The notes below the pieces were generated by a model. The model saw nothing but the letters and a program-made list of their open reading frames with translations, was not told where the DNA came from and ran no database searches. A stretch of 64,000 nt of DNA from Branchiostoma floridae. Its lineage: Eukaryota > Chordata > Leptocardii > Amphioxiformes > Branchiostomatidae. The position numbers were made by a program, and so were the translations under genes. The stretch's first letter is position 1; each line of letters opens with the position of its first letter. Location of the stretch: positions 14,557,459-14,621,458 of the forward strand of contig NC_049979.1 in the NCBI RefSeq assembly GCF_000003815.2. Direction: 5' to 3'. This document shows positions 9,301 through 20,471 of the stretch, in pieces.

Positions 9301-10488
9301 AGAGGCATCAAAGAAGCCATCTATATCAGTGCCATACAACTGTCCCTAAACAGGGACGGAGGGCGCCATAGACATTATCAATATGATCCACTGCTCACCT
9401 AGTCACGTGTGCAGAAGCAGTGGATTGTCAATTCATGAACACTGCAACTGGAGTCGATCAGACGAAATTTGGGTAAGTCCAATTTCTTGTGTTGGAAGCT
9501 GGAGTTCAACTTCATCCAGAATGGCTTCTACCAATACAGCTTAACTGACCGAGATAACATTATTATTCATATTTCAAAATCATTTTGAATGATTACCTGA
9601 AGCTGCTTAGGTACTTGTTTTAAAATCCGTATTGAATCTTCAACGATCTAAATTTGTCCATGACAGCCAAACTCCGTGACACTTTTGAAGCACAATATAT
9701 TTTAGTATCTTTCATTTAGGTGTTTTTAATATGATACTGTTTCTATATTTCTACCAGCTGAATCACTCTGAATCGCATTGTTACTTTACTTGTAAGTCAG
9801 TCAGGTAGGTAACGTTAATCATACTGAGACCGAAAATCATCATGAACGTTTTGTAGTTGCCCCGTTTTGATTGTCACAAAAAAGGGGCGGCCAGAAAAAG
9901 CTATGATTTCCCCTCCCTACATTTGGTTGATTCAGGTAACCAGCTGAATCTTGAGAACAGCTCCATTTACCCTGCTCTTTTTCATATTCTTCATCTCTCG
10001 GATCAGCTGGTGTCTTCTCACTGCCCTTCTCCGGTGCGGCTGACCTGTCTTCATCCGAAATATCAGGCACGTCTCTTCCATCCTCCCTGATTAGTAAACA
10101 ACAGGCCAATTACAAGGTCTTCTTCCCTCATTCATGGAGGGACAACACATAATGACATGATAACGGTCTCTCTCATAGCTTTTTTTCTGGTGCTATAGAG
10201 TAAAGAAGTTCATGAGATATTGCCTTTTTATCGTCGTTTCATGACATATGTACAACTCTTCGATACCATCACGTTGCTGATTGTACGTTCAATTGTGTTT
10301 TCAAGGAAACAGAAACTAGTAAAGTAATAGTTGTGATGTTACACCATTGACATTGCCCTTGTGTTCTTGAAATGGTCCCTTGAATTCGCAATGGGTTGTT
10401 CATGGTAAATGACAAATAGGCGTTGCGCAATGACGACGACCAACCTTGTAGCAGGCTCAGCTGCCAATGTTTTCCCACGACGCGACAT
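6271..10488 (-). CDS. Unidentified 216-aa Ser-rich/helical protein, about ten exons
   Basis: Reading leftwards, exons 10488-10445, 10086-9971, 8624-8597, 8274-8246, 8078-8014, 7790-7727, 7463-7378, 7070-7017, 6834-6768 and 6368-6271 join with matching phases to 651 nt, TAG at 6273-6271. The predicted protein has a basic start (MSRRGKTLAAEPAT) and an acidic, Pro/Lys segment (about 15-53). A Ser/Thr/Tyr-rich segment of arginine-serine repeats follows (about 65-115), then an amphipathic helical C-terminus ending DELAEEIKRMGF. I do not recognise the family. No signal peptide or membrane helix is seen, so it is probably cytosolic, nuclear or cytoskeletal. The gene was assembled by eye; the border of the third exon is the least certain. 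It converges on C16orf89 and lies head-to-head with the PALS1-like gene. Confidence 0.65.
6768..6834 (-). CDS. Unidentified minus-strand gene, exon 9
   Basis: Reverse-strand acceptor TTTCAG and strong donor GTAAGA; phase 0 in, phase 1 out. It encodes LPIGLLITMKKEVLMVVQET, hydrophobic-amphipathic helix sequence. Confidence 0.72.
7017..7070 (-). CDS. Unidentified minus-strand gene, exon 8 (54 nt)
   Basis: The reverse-strand acceptor CCTTTGTGCTGACCCTCAG and donor GTGAAG flank 18 whole codons, TDEHLAYIRDEALKNQVE. A start at an upstream in-frame ATG (MSES...) was considered. The polypyrimidine acceptor and matching phase with exon 7 favour an internal exon. Confidence 0.68.
7336..7390 (-). repeat. 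Tandem duplication of a 5' splice site (33-bp period)
   Basis: The block TGACGTTACCTTCGAAAAC occurs at 7336-7354 and again at 7369-7387. Read on the reverse strand, each copy is the exon end TTTTCGAAG followed by the donor GTAACG. The 33-nt spacing preserves the frame. Confidence 0.85.
7378..7463 (-). CDS. Unidentified minus-strand gene, exon 7
   Basis: The acceptor TTCACAG precedes it on the reverse strand; phase 1 in, phase 0 out at donor GTAACG. It encodes GRAQRLSSILKKPNRSLAKE and ALNEFSK. The donor region is duplicated 33 nt downstream in frame, so an exon variant ending at 7345 would add 11 residues. Confidence 0.7.
7727..7790 (-). CDS. Unidentified minus-strand gene, exon 6 (Ser-rich)
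   Basis: The reverse-strand acceptor CCACCTCTCATCCAACAG and donor GTGAGT border 64 nt, phase 0 in and phase 1 out. It encodes SQGSTVSGFSTSRGSISSYE plus S. The frame stays open upstream to an ATG at 7955, but phase with exon 5 supports the internal acceptor. Confidence 0.68.
8014..8078 (-). CDS. Unidentified minus-strand gene, exon 5 (Ser/Arg/Tyr-rich)
   Basis: Reverse-strand acceptor TTTTCGTTGCAG and donor GTACGT; phase 1 in, phase 0 out. It encodes FAESYRRGSSLASSTSYRSS plus I. Only this frame is open across the exon. The composition matches exon 6, which supports joining them. Confidence 0.65.
8246..8274 (-). CDS. Unidentified minus-strand gene, exon 4 (29-nt microexon)
   Basis: Reverse-strand acceptor CCTTGTTTCCAG and strong donor GTAAGT enclose 29 nt, phase 2 in and phase 1 out. 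It encodes SIVTASTVA. The phase fits both neighbours exactly. Confidence 0.6.
8597..8624 (-). CDS. Unidentified minus-strand gene, exon 3 (microexon, 5' border uncertain)
   Basis: The reverse-strand donor GTAAGC is clear. Phase demands entry in phase 1, which AGs before 8624 (28 nt) or 8633 (37 nt) satisfy. The strongest-looking acceptor (TTATTTTCAG before 8610) gives the wrong phase. The encoded segment ends AGYFQGKRYS. Confidence 0.45.
8625..9970 (-). other. Intron of the unidentified minus-strand gene
   Basis: About 1.35 kb between the donor at 9970-9965 and the microexon at 8624. Open frames on the forward strand here (for example from 9027) show no splice or family support. Confidence 0.45.
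9971..10086 (-). CDS. Unidentified minus-strand gene, exon 2 (acidic)
   Basis: The reverse-strand acceptor TTTACTAATCAG and donor GTAAAT flank 116 nt, phase 2 in and phase 1 out. It encodes EDGRDVPDISDEDRSAAPEK followed by a Lys/Glu/Pro-rich stretch ending DEEYEKEQ. It is highly charged and probably disordered. Confidence 0.62.
10445..10488 (-). CDS. Unidentified minus-strand gene, exon 1 with start codon
   Basis: ATG at 10488-10486 on the reverse strand with G at -3. It encodes MSRRGKTLAAEPAT and ends in phase 2 at donor GTTGGT. The phase agrees with exon 2. A GC-richer stretch (CCGCGGACGG) lies just upstream at about 10509-10518, suggesting a promoter nearby. Confidence 0.6.
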
Positions 10489-12180
10489 ACCCTGGTGTAA
10501 AAGACCGTCCGCGGAGTGTCAGGTGTGAGACAGACGAAGATTGATAAGATTAACGTTTATAATTCACATAATATTTTGATTAGTACAACAGAAGGGCACA
10601 TTAAGCATAGGATATCCAGGTCCATTAGTGACTCTTAAGAATGGTGCTTAGATAGGGATTAATCCCTGGCCATCTCATCTTCAAACATATGGTCGCTAAA
10701 CACCAGGCCACACAAAGGATATTACCTCAGCTGTTACGTCCAATACGTATCAATACTAACATGGGTACCATCCAGGTAGTACTTCGCCCCTTTGTTAGCT
10801 TCTGCTGGAACAGAGAAGCGACGGCATATGTGTAGTGTAAAATGACTGTCAGAGCAAGAAGCGACTTATCAATTAGTGTATAATAAACGCCGGAGCGAAC
10901 TGTCCTTTCCGGATGGTACCCAGGCTATATATTGAGTTGCTATGTAAAGATGCTGCGCTGTTTCTTTTTGTAATACCTTTCTCAATCATTGATACTGAGC
11001 AGATCCCGACTAGTACTACAGTATTAAACGTTACTACTGCAGCAAAGGCTGTACAGTAATTTACTCCATAGAATCTATTGGCTTTCTTACCTTAGAGGTT
11101 TCCCAGGCCGTCTGAAGACTAGGGAGACCCGAGACGTCCCGTGATCGTGACCGCGTGCTTCAAATAGTGCAAGCAGAGCAAAGACTTTACCGCGAGCGTA
11201 CATAGTACAAATGTATAAACACACAACATATTGCCAGATCTAACGTCCAACTGACTTTTAACTTTATCATCTATAAACTTGACTTGACTTGATTTTATTC
11301 GGATCCACATTTAGCTTAACGTTAACGTTACTGCTCTTCGGTTCCCAATGTGGCGTTTAGTTACATATCAGCGGATTTGGAAATCATACGAAATGGTGGC
11401 ATCCTAGTTTTATTGCCTGACGTGGGTAAAATCGTTAGATAACAACCAAATGAACCCCGCCACAGTTTGTTATGGTAACTGTTAACCATAACGTTACTGA
11501 TGTTGAATGGGTCGAATATAACGAAATCGGTTGATGTTCAACGGCTTTGGTGTGACGACAGAACTGACACGTTCGTCAGTTCGTTGAGTTGAAGTAAAAG
11601 TATCGGCAGATTTTCAGCCCACAACAAAACCATTTGAACGTTTTAACTGACTCTTTTCTTAAAGGTAACGTATTTTTTTCGCTGCATTTGTCAGTGACAC
11701 AACATTCTCTACCGTGTTTGCGCTTCAAGGTTCTCCTCCTGACCTTCACTCTGTTCACTGATCAACACGTCAGAGATGGCGGACGGAGCTATGGTCCTCT
11801 CCGACATTTTTTTTTTGCTCAGTATTCCCTGTTGTCAAGTTGGCATGGCAACCGCGCCTGCATCATCGAACGCAACGTTCTAAAGAATGACTTACTGACA
11901 GACAGAGGGAATCTGGAGCAGGCATGATTTGTTTGGCTCTGCTTTTGGGATCTTTAATAGAGATAGTTTTATCAAGTCTTCGTGCACACTTGGCCGTGCA
12001 ACGTTGACATGGATCTAGATTATAGATAAGACTGTAGACACGTTGCTATAGACACATTAGAGTTTGAAATATACAATGTAACGTTAACGTTACTTCCATG
12101 AAGTTCCACCCCATCTGCTTGAATAGTCAAAATCTGAATTTCGCGCGCTTGTGACCCCAGAAGAACCTCTCTCAAACAGC
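10489..12180. other. Intergenic space between divergent genes
   Basis: About 1.7 kb between the start of the minus-strand gene and the putative promoter of the PALS1-like gene. It holds an AGATGGCGGACGG motif (YY1-like, about 11773-11785) followed by a T-run. No coding exon could be supported. Confidence 0.4.
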
Positions 12181-12309
12181 CGACCAATCAGCGGCCGAGC
12201 TGATGTTGCCTCCATTTTACAAACAAAACGAAGATCAAAACTTCACTGCAGCTAGCCTGCTTCAGTGCTTGGGACATGCTTGTCTGAATTGGGGAATTTC
12301 TGAAGGACG
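12181..12309 (+). promoter_or_regulatory. Candidate promoter and noncoding first exon of PALS1-like gene
   Basis: ACCAATCAGCGGCCG (a CCAAT box) starts at 12182, and GCCTCCATTTT (resembling a reversed YY1 site) follows at about 12208. The sequence then runs to a donor GTAGGT at 12310. Position upstream of the first coding exon, orientation and motifs make it a plausible start region; no transcript evidence is available here. Confidence 0.35.
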
Positions 12310-15300
12310 GTAGGTTTGGTCATCATAACATTCAGTCTTCAAGCAGATGAATGGTTTCAGGTCGTGTTTACACGTCTTACTGCTTGTTTTTCCACATATT
12401 TAATGCAAGACGTGATTTTTTACTGCGCACGCCAACTTCCGAAACCAGCGTGAGACCTTGAAAAGACTCGCAAAAATGAGCCCCATAAGGACATCTGTTG
12501 GACGAATATGGGCGTTGATACATTGTAAAAGCATACCAATATTTTACTGATTATTTATCTGCTTATTTGTGGTCTTTGTATTCACATACGCTTACTTTGT
12601 ACCAGGAATAAATTCCCCCCACAAGTTCAACGTGTGTGTTGGCAATGGGGGAGGGGGGCAGGAAATTCAGGTTTAGTGGTATCTCTCAGATCAACGAGCT
12701 TCTTTGTATGATAATAATGATTTTCTTGTAGGTTTTAGTTAAAATAACTTTTACTCTTTTCTTGCTATACAAATATTTGTAAATGCCATCATTTTTACTA
12801 GCTGGTGTCATAATACAACGTTACTGTATGATTTTCATAAATGAATTACATTAAGGTTAACGTTTCTAGTAGTACCACAAGTACCCATGTACAGATGCAG
12901 TTAAAGACAACATCACAATAACTGTGAGATTGTGTCACCTGCTAACACACATCCGTCTACAGTAATGCTGTCCCAGGCTTCACCGGAATGTTGTTTGCAC
13001 TTTGCACCACAGAGTGGGCACGCATGACGTCACTTTCACTGCCCCCCCTACAATATACCCAAACGATTCTACTAAAAGCTCCATACCTGAAAAGAGCGTT
13101 GAGCCTAGGCATTGACAAAAAGTGGAATGTTTACAGCACAGTGACATGATAGGTATGTTCAGAGTGTTCTCTTCTATAGTTCATGGTTGAGAGGTCAACA
13201 ACCCTGCAAACAGTTTTGTGGAGTTCTTTCTGACGATCTGGAGTCTTACACTACAGGTAACCTTACGTTTCTTTCCTAGATTATCTTTAAAAGTCAGCAT
13301 TGTTCATTGAATGCTGGTTAATTAAGATTAGGGGAGTCGAGATTTGTAAGTGTAACCAAGGAAGTTACTATTAAATATACTAGAGTTTCCCTATGACCTC
13401 CCTGGCATAACAAAGTCACAATCAAGTACTTAAATATCCATATGAAAACTAATACATGGGCATGCATAATGTGGTATCAAAGCGTTATGTAATGACTCCC
13501 TCCTTACGTTAATATTAGTTACTCTTACAAGTCTCTAAGGATATGAAAAGTTATAGGGTCGTTGGTACTGTTGATTCATAGTATCTATTTTGCTTCTGTA
13601 AAACATTCCTTGAGAAAATCTTATAATTGATGTAAACATTGTCCAAGTACTAGTAATTGGGAATGTGATCATAGGTGCTAGTACATATCTAGTTAACTGT
13701 TATGTTATATGAAAATAACAATCAAATTGAATTCCTTATTTTATTTTTATTTTTGTTTGGTTATTTGATTTGTTTGGAAACCCAGAAGTCCCTTGAGAAG
13801 TTTCTAAAGTCAGTAACAAACTAGAACATAGTGAAATCTATCTTGGGATTGCCTTATTGTAAGTCCTGAGGAGGTGGATGGTAGTGCATAAGTACATGTT
13901 TCAAATGGCTACACTACCATGGCATCACAAGCACTAACTGCATCTCCCTGAGAATGAGATTTTCCATGTAATAAAATTGGTTTTAGGGTTCCTTAGAGCT
14001 AAGGTGTCAGTGCCAAACAAACACCAACACCTGTTGTGTATTCAGGCTTGAGAAAGGGACAAATGACACAATTTCCATGGTTCTTTTGAATAAAATTTCT
14101 TCCTTACCTACGAGCCTTGACTGTGCAGTCTTAGACTAAGTTAGAGTACTTTGGCAGGGTTTTAGCACGTCTGATAAGATCAAATTAAAGTTGGTAGGGT
14201 TACTAGATTGCAATATGGCAGGTCTCCTTTTTTGTACATATCTACACATCCTTATGTAAAACTAAAAGGTTCCACTCAATCAAGCTAACAAGAGTACTTT
14301 TCAATCTAGCCTCTGCGCAAAAGTGGGGTATCCGTGGAGCAGGTGTGTTATGGTGCAAGGTTGTAACACTTGACTGATACAAATATAGCTGAAGCTGTTT
14401 GGGAACTAGATTTCTTAGACCTCCCTACTATATACTATTGATGTATCAATAAAATCAGATATGTGTAATGGTGTGCAGTTTTGCAATTTTTGAAATGACT
14501 GGATTTTCCAGAACGTTGTGTGTACACAATCTGTCCATTGTTTTAGGATTGACCTTACAGACCAGTAACTGATACAGGTGTGCTACTTCCTTATTCATGG
14601 ATGTCATTCTATAATTGAAAGCCTAACAGTTTGTTTCAAAAGAGGAGTGTGTCTTGTTGACATGAGATATGCTACAACAATAGAAGCACCCCTTAATGAT
14701 ATCCTATTAGGCCACACAGTAACAGGTTTGTTTGCACTGAGACAGTGGGACCTCTTATCTGTTTAGCAATTACAGGTAGTACCAGGTTTATAAGCATCAT
14801 TTGGCTGTGCCCAGCCTTATTGGACTAAATGACACTAAATAAAGTAAAACAATTACATATCAGTATGTATATATGTAACGTTACATATAGCATAATGACT
14901 TGGTGAACCGTAAAAATAGATGAATATGTAAAAGATTATTTTATTCCCAAGTAGGATTTGGAGGAGCCAATAAAATTTCTTGAAGTACATGTATTGTACT
15001 ATTCAGTCTTTTATATGTAGTTTATTACAAGTTACATTTTCCCATGGAATGGAAGTTTGTTTCATAATGGCAGTAGACAAATCCACAGTGTGCTTTATGA
15101 TCATGGTCTAATGTTCAAAGGTCGTATCCTAACTCAATCAAAGCATTGTACATATTTCATAACATGAATGAAAGGATGTCCTGTTTAAAGCTAGGCCGTG
15201 TGGATCAAACCCAAATAATGGCTACGCCATGTTGACATTACCAGTGTAGCTTTGCAGGAAAAGATTTCGACCACACAACAAGTGGTGCTCCTGTTCTCGT

Positions 15301-16225
15301 CAAGTGGCTACCAAGCACCAGGGCTTGTTTTGGAATGCCCTCCAAGTCTCCCCAGTAACATTTTGATAATTCCCAGGCCTACAACTCAGTACAAGTAAAA
15401 TTTACAAATGCTGTTATGATGATTATGGCTATGTTATGTCTGAGCATATGTTGCCAGGCAAGCCAACCTGGGCTGGGTGTGCTAAGTAAACTGCAGGTAG
15501 TGGATTACAGTGGCTGTGTTACAGCTGTGACAAGAAGCAAAAGGATTTAATACTGGCCTAGAGGAGTAAGCTGTGCCCTCTACCAAAGCTACAGCTACAT
15601 TTAGGTACAGAGTACGCTTTATCCAATTTCTACTTTCATAGCTTTTAGCAACATACAGTCTAAAACATCAGTAGAGTGCTAGTATACTGACATCTACAAT
15701 GTCAGTCCAAGTGTTTTCAGGTGAGAATGCATTTTGAATCTTCATCATGCTGTTTTAAGGTTTAAAAATGGGCTACTGTAGTGCAATATACTGCAGGTAC
15801 CAGTATGTACTTTCATTAAATTTTTTATCGTTCTGTTTTTAACATTTTGGACAATATGTGCTGCATACATTGTGTGCTTATGAGAATTGTTTTTTTAATG
15901 TTGAATAGATTTTTGCAAACTGCTATTTGAGCATACTATTGATATGTCACTGATTATCTGACCAGATGCAAGTAAAATTACGTGAATGGGTGTGTTGATT
16001 ACCTCAGGCAAGAAGTTTATGTTTTGTGTATTGTTTATTTGGCAGTAAGTGGCTGTGTATGTTTCTAGCTTGAATTGAGAAGTCATGGATGGATCTTCAT
16101 CAGCTATGCAGGGTTTGGAAAAACGAATGTGAAGTTTCATAATGGCTTTCCTAGCGGCTTTCCATAATACTGCAGTTTCCTCATTGTTTATCTAACTTTT
16201 CCCTTTTCAGGTTAAATTCAAGCCA

Positions 16226-16977
16226 TTAGGCCACACCAATTTTATTTCTTGCTTCTCGTATTTTTTAAGGATAAAAATTGGACTGGCGGGTCAAAAAGAG
16301 TACAAAATGAATTTTTTCAAAAAATAAATAACATACAAAAAGAACTGATTTGTTACCAATGTTCTCAATAACAAGCATTGTTTTTAGACTGAAATAATGT
16401 GTATGTGGCTCTAAAATGGTAATATTTACAAGTTTTGTGATAGAAAAAACCTATATTATTTTTTTGGGGACTTAAGGCCATACCAATTTAATTGATTGGT
16501 TCACGGATTTGCTCGCTCCTATTTTTTGGAAAATAAAATAAAAATAAAAATTACCACTTAGCAAATTTCCACCATTAATGAAACCATTCACCAACTGTCT
16601 GGTGCAGCAAATAGGCTTTTATATTATAACCTCCTTAAAATGTGGGTATTATTATTGCAGCTATATTTTTCATTCATGAAAAATGGGACAAACACAAAAA
16701 TTGACACTACTTTTGTAATTTTCAATGAACAGGTGCTGTCACTGTACAGTAATAGTGTTTTTGTACTTTTTTCAAGCTGAAAACGTTTTATTATTTATGT
16801 TTTGGATTAGACCTTACCTTTAACCCAACCATTTTACAATTTTTATTTCTATTTTTTTTTCGCCCTATCGCTCCATATTTTTTATGAAAAAATCCGTGAA
16901 CCAAGAAATTAAATTGGTGTGGCCTAAAGATTTTTTTTAAACGAAAAAAATGGACAAATAAAATTGGTGTGGCCTAA
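16226..16977. mobile_element. MITE-like element with nested inverted repeats
   Basis: Outer ends 16226-16247 and 16956-16977 are perfect 22-bp inverted repeats beginning TTAGGCCACACCAATTTTAT. A second, imperfect inverted pair lies inside (16472-16530 against about 16868-16928), sharing GGTTCACGGATTT and CCAATTTAATT. The two pairs begin with near-identical sequence, as if one copy sits inside another or the ends were duplicated. No transposase frame. Target duplication not resolved. Confidence 0.75.
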
Positions 16978-17309
16978 GGTAACAGAAAAATACATCAAAT
17001 ATTTCCATTCAAGATGCCTCTTGATATAAGATGTAAGATGCCAACATTGAAGGTGAGAGTCTGCAGAAGAGGGGATATAACTTCCACAGATGTAATATAA
17101 AAGTACAAGGTGAATATGGTGCAGCACTAGCAGTTGTAACATCTATTATCATAATACCGGTACGTTTACGACGATTTCTCTAGCCATACTGATTTGACAA
17201 ATTGTCAACGCATCATTTTCTCCAGTTACATGTTGCTGTTATAGGTTACCCTTGCCACTTCTTCTGTGAAACTTTTCTGCCACTCTTGTCCTGCTAAAAG
17301 CGTATTGTA

Positions 17310-17640
17310 ATTGTAACACGCCGCGGAATTGCACGGCGAACGGGCGCGTGGTTGGGAGGGGGTAAAAAATACCGGTAGGAAGAAACACGGCATAATTAAC
17401 TGCCGCTATGTACATTTATACATCCTCTGATGTTCCTTCCTTTTCTGTCAGTAAATGCATAAAACATAAACCTGCATGAGCATACAAAATGTCATGAGAA
17501 AACGGACGTATACTGTCAAGAATTTTCATTTAACTTCTGTCCGTCACAACCGCTATGACGTAACACTTCACTGCTATCGTAGATATAAAAATGGCGGGAA
17601 AATGGCTGCGTACGTTCAATTTTGCCCATTCAGTCGTAGA
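17310..17640 (+). promoter_or_regulatory. CpG-richer patch with CRE- and YY1-like motifs
   Basis: CG-dense sequence around 17322-17350 is followed by TGACGTAA at about 17556 and AAAATGGCGGGAAAATGGC at about 17588, which resembles paired YY1 core promoter motifs, close to an ATATAAAAA. It could be an alternative promoter or an enhancer. Function is inferred from motifs only. Confidence 0.25.
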
Positions 17641-20353
17641 TCCGTTCTATTATGCAACGGTTCTTCACACTTTTACATGAGTTGTAGGTCACCAACAGAA
17701 ATTCAAGATTGTTGTTGAATCATGTTCGTCTTGTGCCGTGAGCATGTGTAATTATGATCTATAAATTTGGCAATGAATGTGACAGTGTGTTCGTCCCACG
17801 ACGAGCTGCCTACCCCAAAAAAGATACTGAAAACTTTTGGACTTGTTGTCTTCGAATGCATTGTTATCAATGCTTTGTAAATGATGTATTGGACACCTAG
17901 ATGTCTGAAATGTGCACAGCTCAGAAATAACTATTGTTGCATGTGTAGATCTCTTTAAGTTCCAGTATTTTTAATCTACCGGTATAAGTCTTACTACCGG
18001 TATTATGCCAATGCATGTTACTTGTTGGTACTGTAAGACAACATCTGTGTGTGAACAGTTGTTACCACAGTGTGCCTAGAACAGAACAACACTGGCACCA
18101 TGTGGACAGTATGTTTGTGTGCTGTACCAACAATGTGGTTCCTAACATTTGATCCCTTTTCCAGTTGTCAGTGTCACTGTACGGCTGGTGCAGAAGAGGC
18201 AGGAAAAATGCTACTTACGGAATGCTACATGTACATACAGGTGAAGCCACTTCATTGCACACCCAATTTCCAGTGCATGCCGTGCAATTATCCGAATGGT
18301 GCAACAAAGCAAAGTTATGATATAAACTGGACCGCACTGCCATGCGATTTTGGGATTTCGTGCAATTAATTAACAGAAGTGTGCGATCATCCGTTGTGCA
18401 ATTAACTGGCTTCTACTGTACTTAGATACTAGCAATTGCACCATAGGCAACAACCCTTGAGAGACTATATATGACCCTTCAATGGCAGTTTAATGGCTAT
18501 TACATAGTAGACCATCATGATAAATGGGTTTTGATGACTAGTACTTTCCCTTCTACATGGTTGAGATTCACAGACAGCTGATGTCATGCAATTGTGGGAA
18601 GGTGGCCCTATAGATAGCTGCAGTAGGTCTTTCTCTGGGTTAATGTTGGTATTGCCCTGTCCTGATGCAATGTTTGATTTACTTGAAGATACATGTTGTG
18701 TTTGATATATCAATCAGCTGTACAGCATTGCTTCATTGTTGAGGTCCTGTGAGAAACAGTCCAATACCGGTAAGTCCAGTTTTCAGGAGGAAACCTGCCT
18801 AAAGCAGAGGTCCTTTAGGGGTGTGTGTGGCATGTTCAGGTCAATAGTTTACATCCCTACATCTAATAATTACAATTTGGATGATAGATTGGAATTGATT
18901 TTACTCCTAACTGATTGACCCAAGTATTCATACAATCCTAACAAAATATACAATATGCAAATTTTACGCAATTCATACGATCCACTTCCACAGGTTTTTG
19001 TGTTTAGCAGGATGGGATATAAAGCCTGTAAGTTCTTTAAAGCCAAAACATTGAGAAATGGAGGTCCAGAGTCTGACATCTTGACTTTGCCGCTCACGTA
19101 ACGCTACCCATGCGTTGGTCCAAGAATTTAGTTTGGATTATATCTTGGTCTTGGAAGAAACTTACAGTCGCCTGCGCCGCAGCTGACCGATGATGATGAT
19201 ATATCTATTCAGTAAAAGTCATATGTCTCCTTTGCAAAACTTACATGTATCTGTAAGATTAGTATGAACTCCATAAGGATAATATACAAGTATTTCTTAG
19301 AAGTGGATCATATGAATTCTGAAGGATCGCATGTTTCTTAGAAGTGGATTCCATAAAATCGATATTTATTCTTTAAGCATCGCATGACTGGACAAATTTT
19401 ATATGACAATCAATTGTGTGCTTGCATTTTCATTGCTTTCCTTACTTTCTGATATTCAATGATGACAGTACCATAACACATGAGTAACAAACAGCAAAAT
19501 AAGTGTGGGCTCATGCACCTCAATTTTTTTGCCGCCAGGTTGTGTTTTGCGCCGCACTGCTACAAGTTGTCGTCCAAATGGTCTAGTCTTCATAGAAGAA
19601 CCTCAAATTATCACTGCTGATTTGGAGGAAAGTGAAGGTCATCCATGAAGGACAGGGTACTGATTCCAAGAAGGGAGGGCTCTGTGGTGAGTAATTTCAA
19701 GGTACTGGACAGAGATTTCATTGTATGCATACAGTCTTTATTTCAGGCCCATGCTCAAGCCTTCAAGTGGCAACATACAAAATGCCATGATACCATGTTA
19801 CTCCGCATGAGCATGACGCCTTTGCAAATGAGTGCAGTTCAGAGGGTACATGCTAGGTGGCTCACAGACATGCCCTGGCTTTGTGTTGTTAAGGCCAATG
19901 TTGTTAAGGCCTATGTTGGAATTTTGTTGCATCATACAACTTGTGAAATACAAAATTCGGGGGAAAGATCAATTGTCTGATTCTGAAGATATGAAATTTC
20001 TGAACAGGCTTTGTAGAAATTCTCTCAAAATTTTAGTTAAATCTGCTCATCCTGTCATCATTCCCTGAAAAATTCTTGGCAGCTAGAGCCCACCCCTGGC
20101 CCTGGCCCTTCCACCCTGGACTGGGGCTCACTGAGATGAAAAACAGCTGGAATCTGCAAATAGAAACTTGGCTGTGTGTTTGTTCCATATGACCTCCTTA
20201 GCCTGCCTAGGAAACATCCAGATTTGGGTAAATATTTTTGGGCTGGTGCTCACACATCTGAACGTGAGGACGCCTTTTTTTTATCCAGCTTGGCTGGCCG
20301 GTAGTTGGCAAAGACACAGCTTGGAGATAGCATAGTGGTTTACTAGAAGCAGA

Positions 20354-20471
20354 TAGCCTGGTATCCAGCTGTATTATAGCTCCCGAGTCTCTTCTGTCAT
20401 CTCCGCAAATACTCTTTGCGGGAGAGAACAGAAGAGATTCGGGAGCTATAATATGGCTGGATACCAGGCTA
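20354..20471. mobile_element. TAGCCTGG hairpin MITE, copy 1
   Basis: Arms 20354-20397 and 20428-20471 are 44-bp inverted repeats with three mismatches, starting TAGCCTGGTATCCAGC. The loop has its own inner stem. Flanks AGAAGCAGA (20345-20353) and AGAGGCAGA (20472-20480) are a 9-bp target duplication with one mismatch. Confidence 0.88.

Noticed and set aside
11773-11800. ATGGCGGACGGAGC as the start codon of the PALS1-like gene
   Set aside because: The frame runs into a T-run without a usable donor, and the sequence is better read as a YY1-type promoter motif.
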